From: Arthrobacter alpinus
GTDB taxonomy: Bacteria; Actinomycetota; Actinomycetes; Actinomycetales; Micrococcaceae
Assembly: GCF_900105965.1 (NCBI RefSeq)
Contig: NZ_FNTV01000001.1
Location: 1,116,001 to 1,180,000, forward strand
Length of the DNA: 64,000 nt
Reading direction: 5' to 3'
Shown: piece by piece, positions 44,702 through 54,191 of the stretch
Layout of the letters: every line of letters starts with the position of its first letter
Position numbering within the stretch: position 1 is the first letter of the stretch
Made by a program: the position numbers and the translations under genes
The notes under the pieces: model-generated
Databases searched by the model: none
Told to the model about the DNA's origin: nothing
What the model saw: only the letters and a program-made list of their open reading frames with translations

Positions 44702-45079
44702 TTGTTTCCGTTCCCTCTGTTTTTGGCCGAATCGTTGGCATTCTACCGAAAGCTAGGCGTGCACATTGCGGATGATCAAGCTAACGCACCGCATGTCGAT
44801 GGGAAACTGGACGACGGAACTGTCTTGGCGTGGGACACCGTAGAGACCATACGTGGCTTCGATGCCGCCTACATCTCACCCATCGGAGGCCACCACATCG
44901 CCTTGGCTTTCGACAAGGGCAGCCCTGCCGCTGTTGATACTGCTTTCGCGGAGCTGATCGAGGCTGGGTACACCTCGCATGTTGATCCGTGGGACGCGCA
45001 TTGGGGGCAACACTACGCCACGCTTCTTGACCCCGACGGCAATTCCGTTGATCACTGCGCGGAGCTTGACAAGAACTGA
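44702..45079 (+). CDS. VOC family protein, probably N-terminally truncated
   Basis: A 125-residue VOC-like sequence: AESLAFYRKLGVHIADDQANAP, DGTVLAWDTVETIRGFDAA, then GHHIALAFDKGSPAAVDTAFAELIEAGYTSHVDPWDAHWGQHYATLLDPDGNSVD. This ends in the usual WGQHYATLLDPDG motif. The frame opens right after a TAG at 44696 and the only initiator is TTG, while the first strand looks incomplete. It is likely a truncated or non-functional copy. It overlaps the AraC-like fragment by 28 bp in tail-to-tail orientation. Confidence 0.6.
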   Translation: MFPFPLFLAESLAFYRKLGVHIADDQANAPHVDGKLDDGTVLAWDTVETIRGFDAAYISPIGGHHIALAFDKGSPAAVDTAFAELIEAGYTSHVDPWDAHWGQHYATLLDPDGNSVDHCAELDKN

Positions 45080-45411
45080 CCCGGGCTGACGCCGACTAGT
45101 CGCTGGAACTCTCGGGAGAGATGTGGCTGGTCGGCATACCCGGCAATCGCAGCGGCGTCGATCAGGCTGGATCCTTCTTTCAACAGCGCACACGCGCGTT
45201 TTGCACGATCAATGCGTGCCAGCGTTAGATAGGCATACCCAAATTCTTGGAGCATTCGGCGTGTGAACCTACGCTGCGACCAGTCCAGTAATTCGGCTAC
45301 TCGCCACGGGTGTGTGCCCTCCTGGCGTGGCCGTGAATGAACGATGCCCACGGGCGACTTTGGCTTGATTGTGTGCTGAAAGCAGCGACAAGTTCTGGTG
45401 CATTCGGCCAT
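45052..45411 (-). CDS. AraC-family DNA-binding domain (truncated)
   Basis: A 119-residue protein in which only a C-terminal AraC HTH pair remains: WRVAELLDWSQRRFTRRMLQEFGYAYLTLARIDRAKRACALLKEGSSLIDAAAIAGYADQPHLSREFQRLVGVSPGQF. The N-terminal part, MAECTRTCRCFQHTIKP, does not resemble a full ligand domain. A full regulator would be about 270-300 residues, so this is a shortened or remnant gene next to the truncated VOC gene. Confidence 0.6.
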   Translation of the reverse strand: MAECTRTCRCFQHTIKPKSPVGIVHSRPRQEGTHPWRVAELLDWSQRRFTRRMLQEFGYAYLTLARIDRAKRACALLKEGSSLIDAAAIAGYADQPHLSREFQRLVGVSPGQFLSSSAQ

Positions 45412-46588
45412 GTTGCCCGAGCGCCTTGAAGACTTCCTCGTTCCGGAGGATCAGGTCGACACAGCCATCAGCTGGAATGATGGCCCCATTACTCCCTCTC
45501 GAACGCTAAATCGTGCGCCCTCCACCAAGAGCCAGTTCCGCATACATCTCACCAGCATCTCAGCCATCATTCCCTTTCCGCGTATGCGTGCCGTAGACCG
45601 GTTGCCAGATCATGACACGAAGAACTGAAGGTAGGTCATTCTTTTGTCCGTAAGGACCGTCTACGGGACAGCAGTTCATCTGGCCTGTTCAAGTTATGGT
45701 TACGAAATTTTGAACGGCATATGTGTCAATTGCGTGGTCCTGGATCAGTCAATGCCCGAGATGTCGCCGTGTTCGGCCGACTGTCGACGATGAATCTGAC
45801 TCGACAGCTGAAACTCGACGATGTATGGAGCGATCCGCTGCCCTTCGCCTGCTCGCCAAGACGGCTCAATCGGGGGCTTCGATGAACCGACCTTTTTTGT
45901 GGAGAGACTCAAACGGGATGCCAAACTTTATGCCAAACCCGGACTCTGTGAAGCACTGCAAGCTGGCGGGGGAGAAACCACGCACTTACTCGGTTTGATC
46001 GGCAGGAATTAGTGCCAGCAGCCAACCCCTGAGGCGTCGAAGAACTCTGGCTGTCTGCTCCCACGACAAATTGTGGCGCGTGTTCTTGCTAGAACGGACA
46101 TCGAAGTCCTGCCCCTAGTGGCCTCCGCCATTCATGCCCGACCACACGTTCAAATGGCAGAGGGTACCGACGCACTTGGCTTCATGTACTCTGATGCATC
46201 CATGATGGCAACGGACCAGTTGGCTCCACTGTGCGCACTTTCGAGAGTTTCAACCATCCCGCGATGTGAAAGCCCCAAAGTTCTCCAAGTTCATGCACCC
46301 AGGACCCTAAGCGGACGTTCCGGACACAGAAGTGCAAGCTGTCCTTGAGGACGGGGCGCCGAAGTCGTGTTCAGGGAGGAATCGATGGAAGAGGTCTTAG
46401 GCCTGCCATGCGGAATCATAGAAGGCCTAGGGCTCGCATGTTCCGTTGGTCCTCCAATTGGTTCGTCCTCGCCGGGTTTGGTCCAGGCCGCTCAAGTCCG
46501 GGCTTCGACTCGCGAACGTGTCAGTGCCCTCGGTCAGAGTCTCCGTCATGTTGGGCTACTGATCTGAGTTGTGTCTTGGGGGAAGTGC
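45412..46588. other. Degenerate region, no supported gene
   Basis: About 1.2 kb of short frames on both strands with no ribosome binding sites or known motifs. A 60-codon frame near 45821-46012 (FDEPTFFVERLKRDAKLYAK) could be a leftover of a gene, but I cannot say of which kind. Confidence 0.5.
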
Positions 46589-47506
46589 TCAACCCCGAAC
46601 GTCTGTCAGGCTGGCCCTCGGAGTGGCACTTTCGCGTGGTACTCGTACTGACTCAAGGAAGAGGGGAATCAGCGGATCCTTGCTTTCCCTCAGCCACGCG
46701 GCTCCGATATTCCAGGTCGCTGATTCAAAATCGAGCGGAATCAACAGCACCCCTTCGGGAATGATCGCTGACGTACTGGCCGGGACCAGGGATGAACCCG
46801 CACCAGCAGCAACGAGCGCCAGCACGGTCAGCAAGTCGGATGTCTCGTACAAAAAACTCGGGCTGCAACCCAAATCGGCGAACAATTGTTTGATTTGGGA
46901 TGCCAGACCGGGGCCACGCTCGGGTACAAGGCGGATCAGAGCACGGGAATCGAGCCAATTTCGCAGGGATTCGCGATTCAGCTTCGGATTTTCCTCGCCG
47001 ATTGGGACTGCTAGAGCCAGTTGATCGCGGCGAATTGTGCGCGTCGCGATGGCCGGCGGTGCTGGCAGGCGAACAAATCCAATACTGAGGGTCCCGGCAC
47101 TGATGGCAGCAAACTGCGCGGATGAGGACATGTCCTCGAGTCCGACGTCGATCCCGGGATGGCTGGCACGGAAGTCGGCCACCGCGCGGGGTGCAATGTC
47201 GATCGCCGACATGCCGAACCCCACATTCAGAACGCCCTCTGTTCCCGCCGCAATACGCATCATTCGATGATCCAGCGCATCTGCTCTGCGGACCAGTTCA
47301 AGTGCATCGACCAGCAACGCCTTCCCTGCCGGTGTCAATGCCGCACCATGACGACCTCGGGTAAAGAGAACGCTTCCTGTCTGCCGTTCCAAGACCTGAA
47401 TTTGCTTGGTGAGGGACGGCTGGGTTGTCGACAGTGATCTCGCTGCGGCTCCGAAGTTCCGACTATCGGCAACAGCAATGAACGAGCGCAACAGTCGTAA
47501 TTCCAT
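46589..47506 (-). CDS. LysR family transcriptional regulator
   Basis: A 305-residue LysR-type regulator. The N-terminal winged helix (MELRLLRSFIAVADSRNFGAAARSLSTTQPSLTKQIQVLERQTGSVLFTRGR) is canonical. The effector domain starts near 90 (GVLNVGFGMSAIDIAPRAVADFRASHPGIDVGLEDM) and continues with LALAVPIGEENP. It is divergent from the carbon-nitrogen hydrolase gene at 47676, with a 169-bp gap holding a LysR-like dyad. It probably activates the hydrolase in response to a nitrile, amide or product. Confidence 0.9.
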   Translation of the reverse strand: MELRLLRSFIAVADSRNFGAAARSLSTTQPSLTKQIQVLERQTGSVLFTRGRHGAALTPAGKALLVDALELVRRADALDHRMMRIAAGTEGVLNVGFGMSAIDIAPRAVADFRASHPGIDVGLEDMSSSAQFAAISAGTLSIGFVRLPAPPAIATRTIRRDQLALAVPIGEENPKLNRESLRNWLDSRALIRLVPERGPGLASQIKQLFADLGCSPSFLYETSDLLTVLALVAAGAGSSLVPASTSAIIPEGVLLIPLDFESATWNIGAAWLRESKDPLIPLFLESVRVPRESATPRASLTDVRG

Positions 47507-47611
47507 TTATTCATTCTATCGAAGTAGCGCTAACCATTCACCAGTGTGATGCATCTGGTGCCCGAATCTGAACTTGCATCCATGCCCTTGTGGAATCGAA
47601 AGGCACTAAAG

Positions 47612-47631
47612 ATTCATTGGACAGAATGGAT
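47612..47631. promoter_or_regulatory. Imperfect dyad upstream of the nitrilase gene
   Basis: ATTCATTGGACAGAATGGAT has ATTCATT and AATGGAT as near-inverted arms with a T-N11-A core, a typical LysR box arrangement. It sits between the divergent LysR and nitrilase starts. The nitrilase start is preceded by AGGAGA. Confidence 0.45.
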
Positions 47632-47675
47632 AACAAACACAAGCATTGGAGGAAAATACTATCTAGGAGAATCCG

Positions 47676-48665
47676 ATGCCCACCGATTCACTGCCCATTC
47701 TTCGAGCCTCTGTAGTCCAGTTCGAACCTGTCCCGGACCGGCCCGACCTTAACCTCAGGACAGTCCGAAGGTTGGCCATCAAGGCAGCAGGCGATGGTGC
47801 ACAACTCGTCGCGTTTCCGGAAATGTCCTTGATTGGCTACTGGCACCTGCGCAATCATTCATCTGAACGATTGCTTGAGCTTGCAAAACCCGAAAGCGGC
47901 GCGCATGTCAGAGCTGTCAAGGACCTGGCCGTTGACCTGGGCGTGGGGATCGGCGTGGGATACCTGGAGGCCGGCAGCGACGGGATGTTGTACAACTCGT
48001 ACACAATTTGCCTTCCTAACGGGGCGGTTCACACACACCGCAAGCTTCACGCTTTCGAGCACGACGCCATCGAGAGCGGATCGAACTTCACTGTCTTTGA
48101 CACCCCGTGGGGCGTCCGGATTGGAATACTGATCTGTTGGGACAACAATATTGTTGAGAATGTCCGGGCAACGGCACTCTTGGGCGCTACAGTCCTCGTG
48201 GCTCCGCATCAGACTGGGGGAACGAACTCAGCAAGCCCGCGCGGGATGAAACCCATACCGGCTGAACTCTGGGAACGCCGCGCAGTCGACCCTGAGGCGA
48301 TTCAGAATGCTTTCCGTGGACCCAACGGCCGCGAATGGCTCATGCGTTGGCTGCCGGCTCGTGCCCATGACAATGGGTTGTTCGTCCTGTTTAGCAACGG
48401 CGTTGGCCGCGACGACGACGAAATCCGGACAGGCAACGCCATGATTATCGACCCCTACGGAGCAGTTATCGCCGAAACTTGGGTTGCCGATGAGGCAATT
48501 GTTACGGCCAATCTCGACTTGGGTCTCGTACCTCTTTCAACCGGCAGGCGATGGCTCCGGGGACGCCGACCTGAGCTTTACGCCATTCTGGGCCAAACGC
48601 AGGGCAACGAGCTAGGTGCCCGTGCCGCGCGTTTCTCCCAATCTCCAGTCGACATCAATAGGTAA
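47676..48665 (+). CDS. Carbon-nitrogen hydrolase (nitrilase superfamily)
   Basis: A 329-residue nitrilase-fold hydrolase with the Glu-Lys-Cys triad: VAFPEMSL (Glu49), THRKLHAF (Lys123) and ILICWDNNIVE (Cys154). It acts on a C-N bond of an amide, nitrile or carbamoyl compound. The chain length and the WDNN context suggest an aliphatic amidase or N-carbamoyl type rather than a true nitrilase, but the substrate is unknown. It starts ATG 47676 after AGGAGA and is controlled by the divergent LysR gene. It ends in a strong hairpin. Confidence 0.88.
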   Translation: MPTDSLPILRASVVQFEPVPDRPDLNLRTVRRLAIKAAGDGAQLVAFPEMSLIGYWHLRNHSSERLLELAKPESGAHVRAVKDLAVDLGVGIGVGYLEAGSDGMLYNSYTICLPNGAVHTHRKLHAFEHDAIESGSNFTVFDTPWGVRIGILICWDNNIVENVRATALLGATVLVAPHQTGGTNSASPRGMKPIPAELWERRAVDPEAIQNAFRGPNGREWLMRWLPARAHDNGLFVLFSNGVGRDDDEIRTGNAMIIDPYGAVIAETWVADEAIVTANLDLGLVPLSTGRRWLRGRRPELYAILGQTQGNELGARAARFSQSPVDINR

Positions 48666-48734
48666 TGGAAAAACCTTTCAGGTATTCTCCGCGGGCGCAC
48701 TAAACCCCCTTCGTGCCAGGGCCCGGCCACGTTG

Positions 48735-48761
48735 CCACCAACCATCCATGATGGTTGGTGG
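48735..48761 (+). terminator. 12-bp perfect hairpin after the nitrilase gene
   Basis: CCACCAACCATC pairs fully with GATGGTTGGTGG around a 3-nt loop, 70 bp past the stop codon. There is no strong T-run. Confidence 0.7.
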
Positions 48762-48899
48762 CCCTGCTTTCGGTTGGCGTTAGCACTCCCGCCCGTTGAG
48801 CATAAGTGTTGATCGTTAGAAAGGTCGCCAAAGAGGACTTACAGCTGCTTCCGAGCTGGTGCCAAGCTAACGGTCAGGGTGTCGCTGTACTGTCTTAGT

Positions 48900-48943
48900 T
48901 GAAGTGGCCAACCGTCCCCCAATAGGTTGGCCACTTCATTTTT
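48900..48943 (+). terminator. Rho-independent terminator with T-run
   Basis: TGAAGTGGCCAACC pairs with GGTTGGCCACTTCA, 14 bp, followed by TTTTT. This is the most convincing terminator in the window and acts on a plus-strand transcript that starts upstream. Confidence 0.85.
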
Positions 48944-48987
48944 ATGCTAGCGAGCAGTAGCCGGCCATCGGGCAATTTCCCCATGAT

Positions 48988-49040
48988 CTGTAAGTGTTGG
49001 TGGTGGCTAGCCCCCGGCTGGCCACGTCTAACACTTGCAG
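48988..49040. other. Long imperfect hairpin
   Basis: CTGTAAGTGTT (48988-48998) pairs with AACACTTGCAG (49030-49040) through one wobble, and inside it GTGGCTAGCC pairs with GGCTGGCCAC apart from one position. The total span is 53 bp. It could be a terminator for the opposite strand or part of a structured RNA. Confidence 0.5.
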
Positions 49041-49495
49041 CGGGTTCAGTCAACGACGATGGCACGGCATTTGGCATCTGAAACTAGTGAGTTCGTGATT
49101 GCAGGGAATGCAACCGAGTCACCGGTAACGTACCTCTTTGAAGTAGAAGTCACAGCAAGTTAGTAGCTACTGTTGTTGCGCCTGTTCCCCAAGAGCAACG
49201 GTCAAAGACCAAGTCTGGCAAGCCTAAAGAGTCCCTAGAGCCTACAGCTGGGATCTGCCATTCAAATCCCACCTTGGGCTTGGAATTCGCGGGATGAATG
49301 AGGACATGATTCCCCTCGACACCCTCGGCGATGGTGAAGTCCTAGTCGTGACCAAGCCGTGGTGGGGCGAGGAGCCTAGTCTTCAGCGGCGATCTCCTTG
49401 ACCAAAAGACATGTTCACGTATTCATCAGCACGAGTGTCGCCGCCATAGACGGCAACGAGGGTTCTGTCCTGGGGCTGAAGATTGCGCCAGGAGT

Positions 49496-49906
49496 TCACG
49501 GTTCCTGGGTGGCAACTAAGTCCCTGAGCTCGGCCGATGCCGCAGTCAGGTCTTCGCCGGGATCTAAAGTGACTTCCGCCTTAATCGTCCATGTATCCGG
49601 TCGGTCGAAGTCCTCAAGCTCCAAACGGAGCCGGACATGTCCATCGTGCTTCGCGGACAACCTAAAAACTCCCTCTAGGGAGTGAAAATTCTTCTCCCCG
49701 TCCCAGCCGCGCCAACTGACTGCCAGCCCTTCGAAAAAGGACAAGAGCCCCGACCACCCGTCGAAATCGTAGATGCTCTTCTTGGCTCGAAGTCCTTCCA
49801 GTTCTGCGGCAACTGTGAGGTAGTTCGTTGTCCCAGACAGGTTGCGAGAGGTTCGTTCAACGTCGAATTTGGGCGCACGCTGATGTCCGATTTTCGCCGC
49901 ATTCAT
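49496..49906 (-). CDS. DUF6228-like protein (136 aa)
   Basis: A 136-residue protein starting at ATG 49906, preceded by GGAGA. Sequence elements are NYLTVAAELEGLRAKKSIYDFDGWSGLLSFFEGLAVSWRGWDGEKNFHSLEGVFRLSAKHDGHVRLRLELED and a terminal strand with WTIKAEVTLDPGEDLTAASAELRDLV. This matches the pattern of the DUF6228 family (WxGW, HVxLxxxL). Proteins like this are often small cytosolic proteins near toxin-type systems, but no partner is visible here. Confidence 0.6.
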   Translation of the reverse strand: MNAAKIGHQRAPKFDVERTSRNLSGTTNYLTVAAELEGLRAKKSIYDFDGWSGLLSFFEGLAVSWRGWDGEKNFHSLEGVFRLSAKHDGHVRLRLELEDFDRPDTWTIKAEVTLDPGEDLTAASAELRDLVATQEP

Positions 49907-50083
49907 GACCCAGTTCTCCATCAGAGGCTCGAATGGTTTGACCATTTATTGGGAGACTTCCTCCATGGGGTGCTAGACCATCGCCGGTACCCAGCCATCC
50001 AGCTTTGGCTTCACAAATTTGAGGCTGCCCCATCGGTCATGAGCAGCTTATTGGAAGGCGCCCGCGTGTAATCCGTGAGCGGC

Positions 50084-50911
50084 TCAACCAGATGGGGGTG
50101 TGAACTGGCTGGCGGTGAACTCTGCTCCCTGGGGGTCGCGGATCAGAGCTTCGCGAGTCCAGTAGGTTTCGTTTTGGCTTAGGACGTGGGCGCCGAGCCG
50201 TTCGGCATCGGCCACCGTTTGGTCCCGGTCCGCAACGGTGAATGTTACGTGCCAGTGCGGCGGTTCATTCGGGGTTGCGTCTGAGATCCAGGCGATCGCG
50301 TCCTCGAATCCGGATGGGGTGGCCACTGCGGCTTGCCGTGCCCTGATGCCGGGATCGGTTGTCGCTTCAAGATGGTCGCCGTAGCCGGGCTTGCGGATGA
50401 GTAGCCCGTAGCCGAGATCGTCGACCTGCCAACCGAACGCGTCCCGGTAGAACGCCATCGCGGCGCTGGGGTTGGAGGTGTGGAGGTCGCTGAAGTTCCA
50501 AGCCCCGGGAAGGTTGGCCACTTGTGATCCCTGACGCCGATTGGCCTGCCAGATGCGGAACTCTGTGCCCTCGGGATCGGCAAGGATGGCGCCGCGGCCG
50601 CCCTCGCCGACATCGGCGGGAGTTGACTGAATAGTGGCGCCGGCTGACGCTAGCCGCTGTGCGGAGGCGTCTGCGTCGTCGACTGCAATGTAGGTGTTCC
50701 ACACCGCTGCGCCATTTCGGGTGCTGGACATTCCGCCGACATCCTGACCGTTGAGCTTGGCTGTCAGGTAGCGGCCTGGTGTCCCCGGGGGTATGGCGTC
50801 CTCGAATGTCCAGCCGAAGATTGCGCCGTAGAACTTCGTCGCAGCCTCGACGTCGGGCTGTTCGGTGTCGATCCAACACGGTACGCCTTGCGGGTAGGTC
50901 CGTTGGTTCAT
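50084..50911 (-). CDS. VOC family protein, two tandem domains
   Basis: A 275-residue protein with two VOC domains. Domain 1 (about 8-125): GVPCWIDTEQPDVEAATKFYGAIFGWTFED and ADPEGTEFRIWQ. Domain 2 (about 140-262): FSDLHTSNPSAAMAFYRDAFGWQVDDLG, then HWHVTFTVADRDQ and RDPQGAEFTASQF. The arrangement matches the 27-30 kDa glyoxalase/bleomycin-resistance-like group, with no clear substrate. I start at ATG 50911 because GGAGGGGAACAAG precedes it; a longer upstream frame is not family-like. Confidence 0.88.
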   Translation of the reverse strand: MNQRTYPQGVPCWIDTEQPDVEAATKFYGAIFGWTFEDAIPPGTPGRYLTAKLNGQDVGGMSSTRNGAAVWNTYIAVDDADASAQRLASAGATIQSTPADVGEGGRGAILADPEGTEFRIWQANRRQGSQVANLPGAWNFSDLHTSNPSAAMAFYRDAFGWQVDDLGYGLLIRKPGYGDHLEATTDPGIRARQAAVATPSGFEDAIAWISDATPNEPPHWHVTFTVADRDQTVADAERLGAHVLSQNETYWTREALIRDPQGAEFTASQFTPPSG

Positions 50912-51308
50912 GGCTTGTTCCCCTCCATGAGCAAAGCATAGCGAGCCAGGGCCTGGCCGGGTACCCCGCGCGCCATCACTTTCGACCGGAATGGTCGTCC
51001 ATAAGCAGGAATCCCTGCTGGACTGTGTCGATTGAGCCGCCCGCCGTGTTCCCACGTGATTCCCCTGAGCGGTCGTCTTATGAGGTGTGTTGTTTCTCCA
51101 ACACCGATATAGCTGTTGGTTGTTGGCGACTCCTTTCTGCCTGATTCCGGACTACTTTCCCCTTCGACCTGTTTATGGTGCACGGGAGCCTCAACAACGC
51201 CAAATGGGGCGGTTTCCTCGTCAGATCGGCTCGATTCCACGCCGGCGACGTGATTCCCGGGCGGGCTTACTTCGGATTTCCACAGACAGCTGGCTTTTTT
51301 TGGTGGAG
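50912..51308. other. Spacer without a supported gene
   Basis: About 400 bp between the VOC gene start and the acetyltransferase stop. The frames here are short and unfamiliar. Confidence 0.5.
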
Positions 51309-51857
51309 CTAGGCAACCTTTTCCTGCGTGTAGAGGTCTAGTGTGTAGACGGCCAGTTGGACTTTGGGGGCAGGGCGAGGCGTTTCCCTTTCCGGGCGCC
51401 GAACAAAGCCATATTTCACATAGAGTGCTTGCGCCCGGTGGTTGTCCACTGCCGTATCCAGGACCAGCCTGCGTGCGCCTGCTGCGGCTGCCAGGTCGGC
51501 CGAGTTCTTTAGCAGTTTCCAACCAAGCCCTGACCTCCGGGCGAGCGGGTGCACAGCCAAGAGACGTAACTCGTACTCGCCTGGTCTCGCCTGTCGTGAC
51601 AGCTTTGACCCGGACCGAAGCAACGTCGCCGTGCCGACCAATATCCCACTGGATGGCTGCACGGCCACCAGCAGTATTCCTTCCCGGGCCCTGACCGCCG
51701 CGTCCAGCAAGAGTTCGGCCCTTTCAGGCGACGGGGCGTCGGCACCGGGCAGATGATGGTCAAACCCTTGGTAGGTGACTTCACCTACCTCCTTGAGCTC
51801 GGGTTCTTTGGCTTCGCGAATCAGGTACTCGTCGGAGGCCAGCGTCTTCGTAGCCAT
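51309..51857 (-). CDS. GNAT family N-acetyltransferase
   Basis: A 182-residue GNAT protein: YLIREAKEPELKEVGEVTYQGF, LLVAVQPSSGILVGTATLL, the CoA-binding motif A ELRLLAVHPLARRSGLGWKLLKNSADLA and the final VDNHRAQALYVKYGFVRR. It should transfer an acetyl group from acetyl-CoA to an amine. It lies 40 bp downstream of a flavin monooxygenase gene and after metQ in one minus-strand operon. In Bacillus an acetyltransferase plus monooxygenases degrade S-alkyl or S-succino cysteines, so a similar role in sulfur salvage is plausible here (inference). Confidence 0.85.
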   Translation of the reverse strand: MATKTLASDEYLIREAKEPELKEVGEVTYQGFDHHLPGADAPSPERAELLLDAAVRAREGILLVAVQPSSGILVGTATLLRSGSKLSRQARPGEYELRLLAVHPLARRSGLGWKLLKNSADLAAAAGARRLVLDTAVDNHRAQALYVKYGFVRRPERETPRPAPKVQLAVYTLDLYTQEKVA

Positions 51858-51897
51858 GAGGCTCCTAGTTTTCGTGTGTGGATTGTGGCCGGACGTG

Positions 51898-53229
51898 TCA
51901 GGGCGTCAGTCCCAAATGGGATTTGAGGGTGGTGCCGTAGTACTCGGTTCTGGCGAGTCCTTGTTCTTGCAAAAGCGGGATGACTCTTGATGCAAAGGCA
52001 TCCAAATCATCCGGCAAGAGGGAAAACATGAGGTTGAAACCGTCCGCTGCACCAGCGGCGTGCCATCGAGCCAGCGACGCGGCGATCTTCTCGGGGCTTC
52101 CGATGAAGTCGTCATTGCGCTTGTCGCCGGTGAGGATTGAGTACAACTCCTTCAGGCTCACTTGATCTTCGCGGCCGCGAATTTGTTCGCTGGCAGATCG
52201 AAAGTCACTGCGCGGCGAGGTGAGGGCGGCGATGCCGGATTCGGACACAGTGCTGGATTCGTTGAATAAGGTGAAATCAATGACCCCGCCGAAGTACTCC
52301 GTCAGGAAATGTAGCACTTGCTCTGTTGTGATGAGGGCATCCAGTTCCCTGCTCCGGGCCTGTGCCTGTGCATCGCTGTCAGCAACCACAGGGGAAATTG
52401 CCTGATAGATAAAGATTTCGTCCGGATTGCGGCCAAAGCCGTGGGCCTGCATCCGGATGGCGTTGCGAAAGTCTTTGGCCTCGGCAATGTCCCTGTGGCT
52501 GGCAAAGATGGCGTTGGCGAACCGGGCTCCCAGTTTTTGCCCCGGCCCGGAGGAACCTGCCTGTGCCATCAAGGGGGAGTGTTGCGCGGATGGTGCAATA
52601 TTGAGGGGGCCCGCAACTTGGAAGAACTCGCCCTGGTGGTTCAGCCGGCGCATTTTTTCGGGCTCGAAGAACGTGCCGGCGGCCTTGTCGTAGGGAAAAG
52701 CATCTGAATCCCAGGAATTCCACAAGCCATGTACTACTTCCACGAATTCCTCAGCGCGCCGGTAGCGGAGTTCGTGGTCGAGATGTCCTGTGGCACTGAA
52801 GTTGGCGCCAGTACTATTGGTCAGGTCCCGGGTGGTTACGACGTTCCACCCCACCCGGCCATTGCTGATGTGGTCCGCTGTCAGGGCAGCCCGGGCAAAG
52901 TTGTACGGCTCATCGTATGACGTCGAAGACGTGGCAATGAGGCCGATGTTGCTGGTGACGGCCCCCAAAGCCGTGGCCAGCCCCACCGGGTCAAAGCGGT
53001 TGAGGATTCCCGGATTTGAGGTTTCGTTGATCGCCAAGGAATCCCCAAGAAATACGGCGTCGAACTTCGCGGCCTCTGCAACCTTTACCAACCGCACCTG
53101 GTGATCAAAATCGATGCTTGCCGCCGGTTCGGCATGGGGATGGCGCCATGAAGCCAGATGAATTCCTGTGCCCACAAGGTAAGCGAAGAAGTGGATCTGG
53201 GATCTTTCACGTTCGAGCGATTGAGTCAT
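51898..53229 (-). CDS. LLM-class flavin-dependent monooxygenase (NtaA/SnaA/DszA type)
   Basis: A 443-residue TIM-barrel flavoprotein of the NtaA/SnaA/DszA family. Landmarks are HFFAYLVGTGIHLASWRHP, AAKFDAVFLGDSLA, NIGLIATSSTSYDEPYNFARAALTADHISNGRVGWNVVTTRD and the substrate/FMN region LMAQAGSSGPGQKLGARFANAIFASH. These use FMNH2 from a separate reductase to oxygenate organosulfur or amine compounds. The start is ATG 53229. It lies between metQ and the GNAT gene in an operon opposite metNI, and probably cleaves a C-S bond in the substrate imported by that transporter. Confidence 0.9.
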   Translation of the reverse strand: MTQSLERERSQIHFFAYLVGTGIHLASWRHPHAEPAASIDFDHQVRLVKVAEAAKFDAVFLGDSLAINETSNPGILNRFDPVGLATALGAVTSNIGLIATSSTSYDEPYNFARAALTADHISNGRVGWNVVTTRDLTNSTGANFSATGHLDHELRYRRAEEFVEVVHGLWNSWDSDAFPYDKAAGTFFEPEKMRRLNHQGEFFQVAGPLNIAPSAQHSPLMAQAGSSGPGQKLGARFANAIFASHRDIAEAKDFRNAIRMQAHGFGRNPDEIFIYQAISPVVADSDAQAQARSRELDALITTEQVLHFLTEYFGGVIDFTLFNESSTVSESGIAALTSPRSDFRSASEQIRGREDQVSLKELYSILTGDKRNDDFIGSPEKIAASLARWHAAGAADGFNLMFSLLPDDLDAFASRVIPLLQEQGLARTEYYGTTLKSHLGLTP

Positions 53230-53312
53230 GGCGGTTCGTCCTTCTGCAGCGGATCGGCCCCTGCCGGGGGTAAAGATCTGGTGCGGAGCCGGGTTGCTCC
53301 GCACCAATGGTT

Positions 53313-54191
53313 CTACTTTTTGATGTTGTCTTCTTCGGTGGTCAAAACTTTTTGAAGCTGCTCAGCCGTCCAATCCGCCTTGAACAGCAGGTTCCCGCCA
53401 TTGAGCTTTGTCACCGCGGCCTCAACTTCAGGGGAGTGGTAGGCATCAACAATCTTCTGCCACCGCGGATCGTCTTTGTTTTCGGCCTTGATCACGAAAA
53501 CGTTGATGTACGGGGCGAGTGCATCGGAGTTCAGGTCTTCCTTGAAGATGATTTTGTCATCGCCCAAGCCACCCTTTTGGGCTTGTGAATTATTGACGAC
53601 GGCGGCATCCGTGGCGCCCTTGAGCGCGTTGACGGTTTGGTTCGAGTCAACAGGGGTTACCTTGATCTTGCTCGAGACGATTTCAGCCGGGGTGGACAGC
53701 GAATTTCCGCCGTCCTTCAACTCCAGGAGCCCAGCCGTTTGCAGGTTCAACAGGGCCCGTGCCTGGTTGGTGGGATTGTTGGGGATGGCCACCGAAGCAT
53801 TGTCCGGGAGTTCCTCAACCGCCTTGTACTTCTCCGAGTACAAGGCCAGCGGGTAGACCGCCGTTGCGCCCACCGGAACCAGCGTGCCCTTGCTGTTGAC
53901 ATTGAACTGGGACAGGAACTTCAGGTGCTGGAAGAGGTTGATGTTCACTTGGTCTTGTTGGGTGGCTGAATTGATCTGGGCGCCGTCGGTAAAGTTCTTG
54001 ACCTCAAGGTCGATCCCTTCGTCCTTCAGCTTGTCCTTGAGGATTACCCAATGCGCCTCCGCGCCATCGTCGACGCCGATAGTCACTTTGCTGTCCTCTG
54101 TCGAATCTGAACCGGAGGCTGCTCCTGCGCATGCAGAGAGGGAAAGAGCGGTGACAATTCCGACGGCGGCTACTAACAGGCGTTTCTTCAT
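53313..54191 (-). CDS. metQ: MetQ/NlpA-type substrate-binding lipoprotein
   Basis: A 292-residue binding protein. The signal peptide ends in LSLSAC (Cys21). The mature part has KVTIGVDDGAEAHWVILKDKLKDEGIDLEVKNFTDGAQINSATQQDQVNINLFQHLKFL, typical of NlpA/MetQ, and NNPTNQARALLNLQTAGLLEL in the second lobe. Family members bind methionine or related sulfur amino acids. Here it heads the minus-strand operon with a flavin monooxygenase and GNAT, opposite metN and metI, so it probably feeds an organosulfur substrate into that transporter. Start at ATG 54191. Confidence 0.92.
   Translation of the reverse strand: MKKRLLVAAVGIVTALSLSACAGAASGSDSTEDSKVTIGVDDGAEAHWVILKDKLKDEGIDLEVKNFTDGAQINSATQQDQVNINLFQHLKFLSQFNVNSKGTLVPVGATAVYPLALYSEKYKAVEELPDNASVAIPNNPTNQARALLNLQTAGLLELKDGGNSLSTPAEIVSSKIKVTPVDSNQTVNALKGATDAAVVNNSQAQKGGLGDDKIIFKEDLNSDALAPYINVFVIKAENKDDPRWQKIVDAYHSPEVEAAVTKLNGGNLLFKADWTAEQLQKVLTTEEDNIKK

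Larger units (their letters stand above)
48666..49495. other. Structured intergenic region with three hairpins
   Basis: About 830 bp with no supported gene, but with a perfect 12-bp hairpin (48735-48761), a strong terminator (48900-48943) and a long imperfect stem (48988-49040). A weak T-arm-like word (ATTCAAATCCCACCTTGGGC) sits at about 49260. The order is compatible with a small RNA or tandem terminators. Confidence 0.5.
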
